From: SAR324 cluster bacterium
Lineage (GTDB): Bacteria; SAR324; JACQKK01
DNA length: 5,485 nucleotides
Assembly (NCBI GenBank): GCA_027296185.1
Contig: JAPUJL010000192.1
Location: 1 to 5,485 of the forward strand
Direction: 5' to 3'
The notes beneath the pieces are model-generated. The model was not told the origin of the DNA. It searched no databases and saw only the letters and a program-made list of their open reading frames with translations. Both the position numbers and the translations under genes were made by a program. Shown piece after piece: positions 5,386 to 5,485 of the stretch. Within the stretch, counting starts at the first letter, position 1, and the number at the start of each line of letters is the position of its first letter.

Positions 5386-5485
5386 ATGAGTGGCTTGAAG
5401 CGCTGGTCTTCGGCGGACTCCCTGGAACTGTACAACATTCCGGGATGGGGTCACGGGTACTTCGACGTGAACGATTCGGGCCGCC
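5386..5485 (+). CDS. speA: Biosynthetic arginine decarboxylase, N-terminal fragment (partial)
   Basis: The first 33 codons read MSGLKRWSSADSLELYNIPG and then WGHGYFDVNDSGR. This matches the conserved N-terminus of the long (about 630-residue) PLP-dependent biosynthetic arginine decarboxylase SpeA, which opens with W....S...Y.I..WG..YF.vN..G. SpeA converts arginine to agmatine plus CO2, the first step of the agmatine route to putrescine and spermidine. The gene runs off the right edge, so catalytic residues cannot be checked. The ATG at 5386 is preceded only by a weak GGCGGTGG; the ATG at 5369 is out of frame. It diverges from the PMI-like gene, with a candidate promoter at 5301-5329. Confidence 0.82.
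   Translation, partial: MSGLKRWSSADSLELYNIPGWGHGYFDVNDSGR

Overview
The window is GC-rich (about two-thirds G+C by eye), densely coded bacterial chromosome. No mobile element, CRISPR array or RNA gene is visible. The last bases encode the N-terminus of a biosynthetic-type arginine decarboxylase, and most genes belong to housekeeping families. A high-GC proteobacterium, perhaps a gammaproteobacterium, is plausible, but the sequence does not settle the taxonomy.

Layout from left to right. (1) Bases 1-68 hold the 5' end of a leftward hotdog-fold thioesterase gene that leaves the window. (2) A rightward gene (187-1248) encodes a SAM-dependent methyltransferase with an N-terminal winged-helix domain. 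These two genes diverge from a spacer of about 118 bp. (3) The methyltransferase converges on a leftward three-gene cluster, read in the order: type I phosphomannose-isomerase-like double-cupin protein (5187-3652), PLP-dependent Cys/Met-metabolism (trans-sulfuration family) enzyme (3564-2365), and S66 LD-carboxypeptidase (2362-1331). The last two are 2 bp apart and probably translationally coupled; the first two are separated by 87 bp. (4) A divergent intergenic region of about 200 bp contains two abutting GC-rich hairpins and a sigma70-like promoter. (5) The start of a rightward speA-like gene runs off the right edge.

The three leftward genes look co-transcribed, but their families (sugar-phosphate isomerase-like cupin, sulfur amino-acid PLP enzyme, murein tetrapeptide carboxypeptidase) do not form a known pathway. 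The points most worth checking are the substrate of the PLP enzyme, whose specificity-determining positions match none of the textbook subgroups, and the true role of the large PMI-like protein. I see no clear sign of an entirely new multi-gene system.
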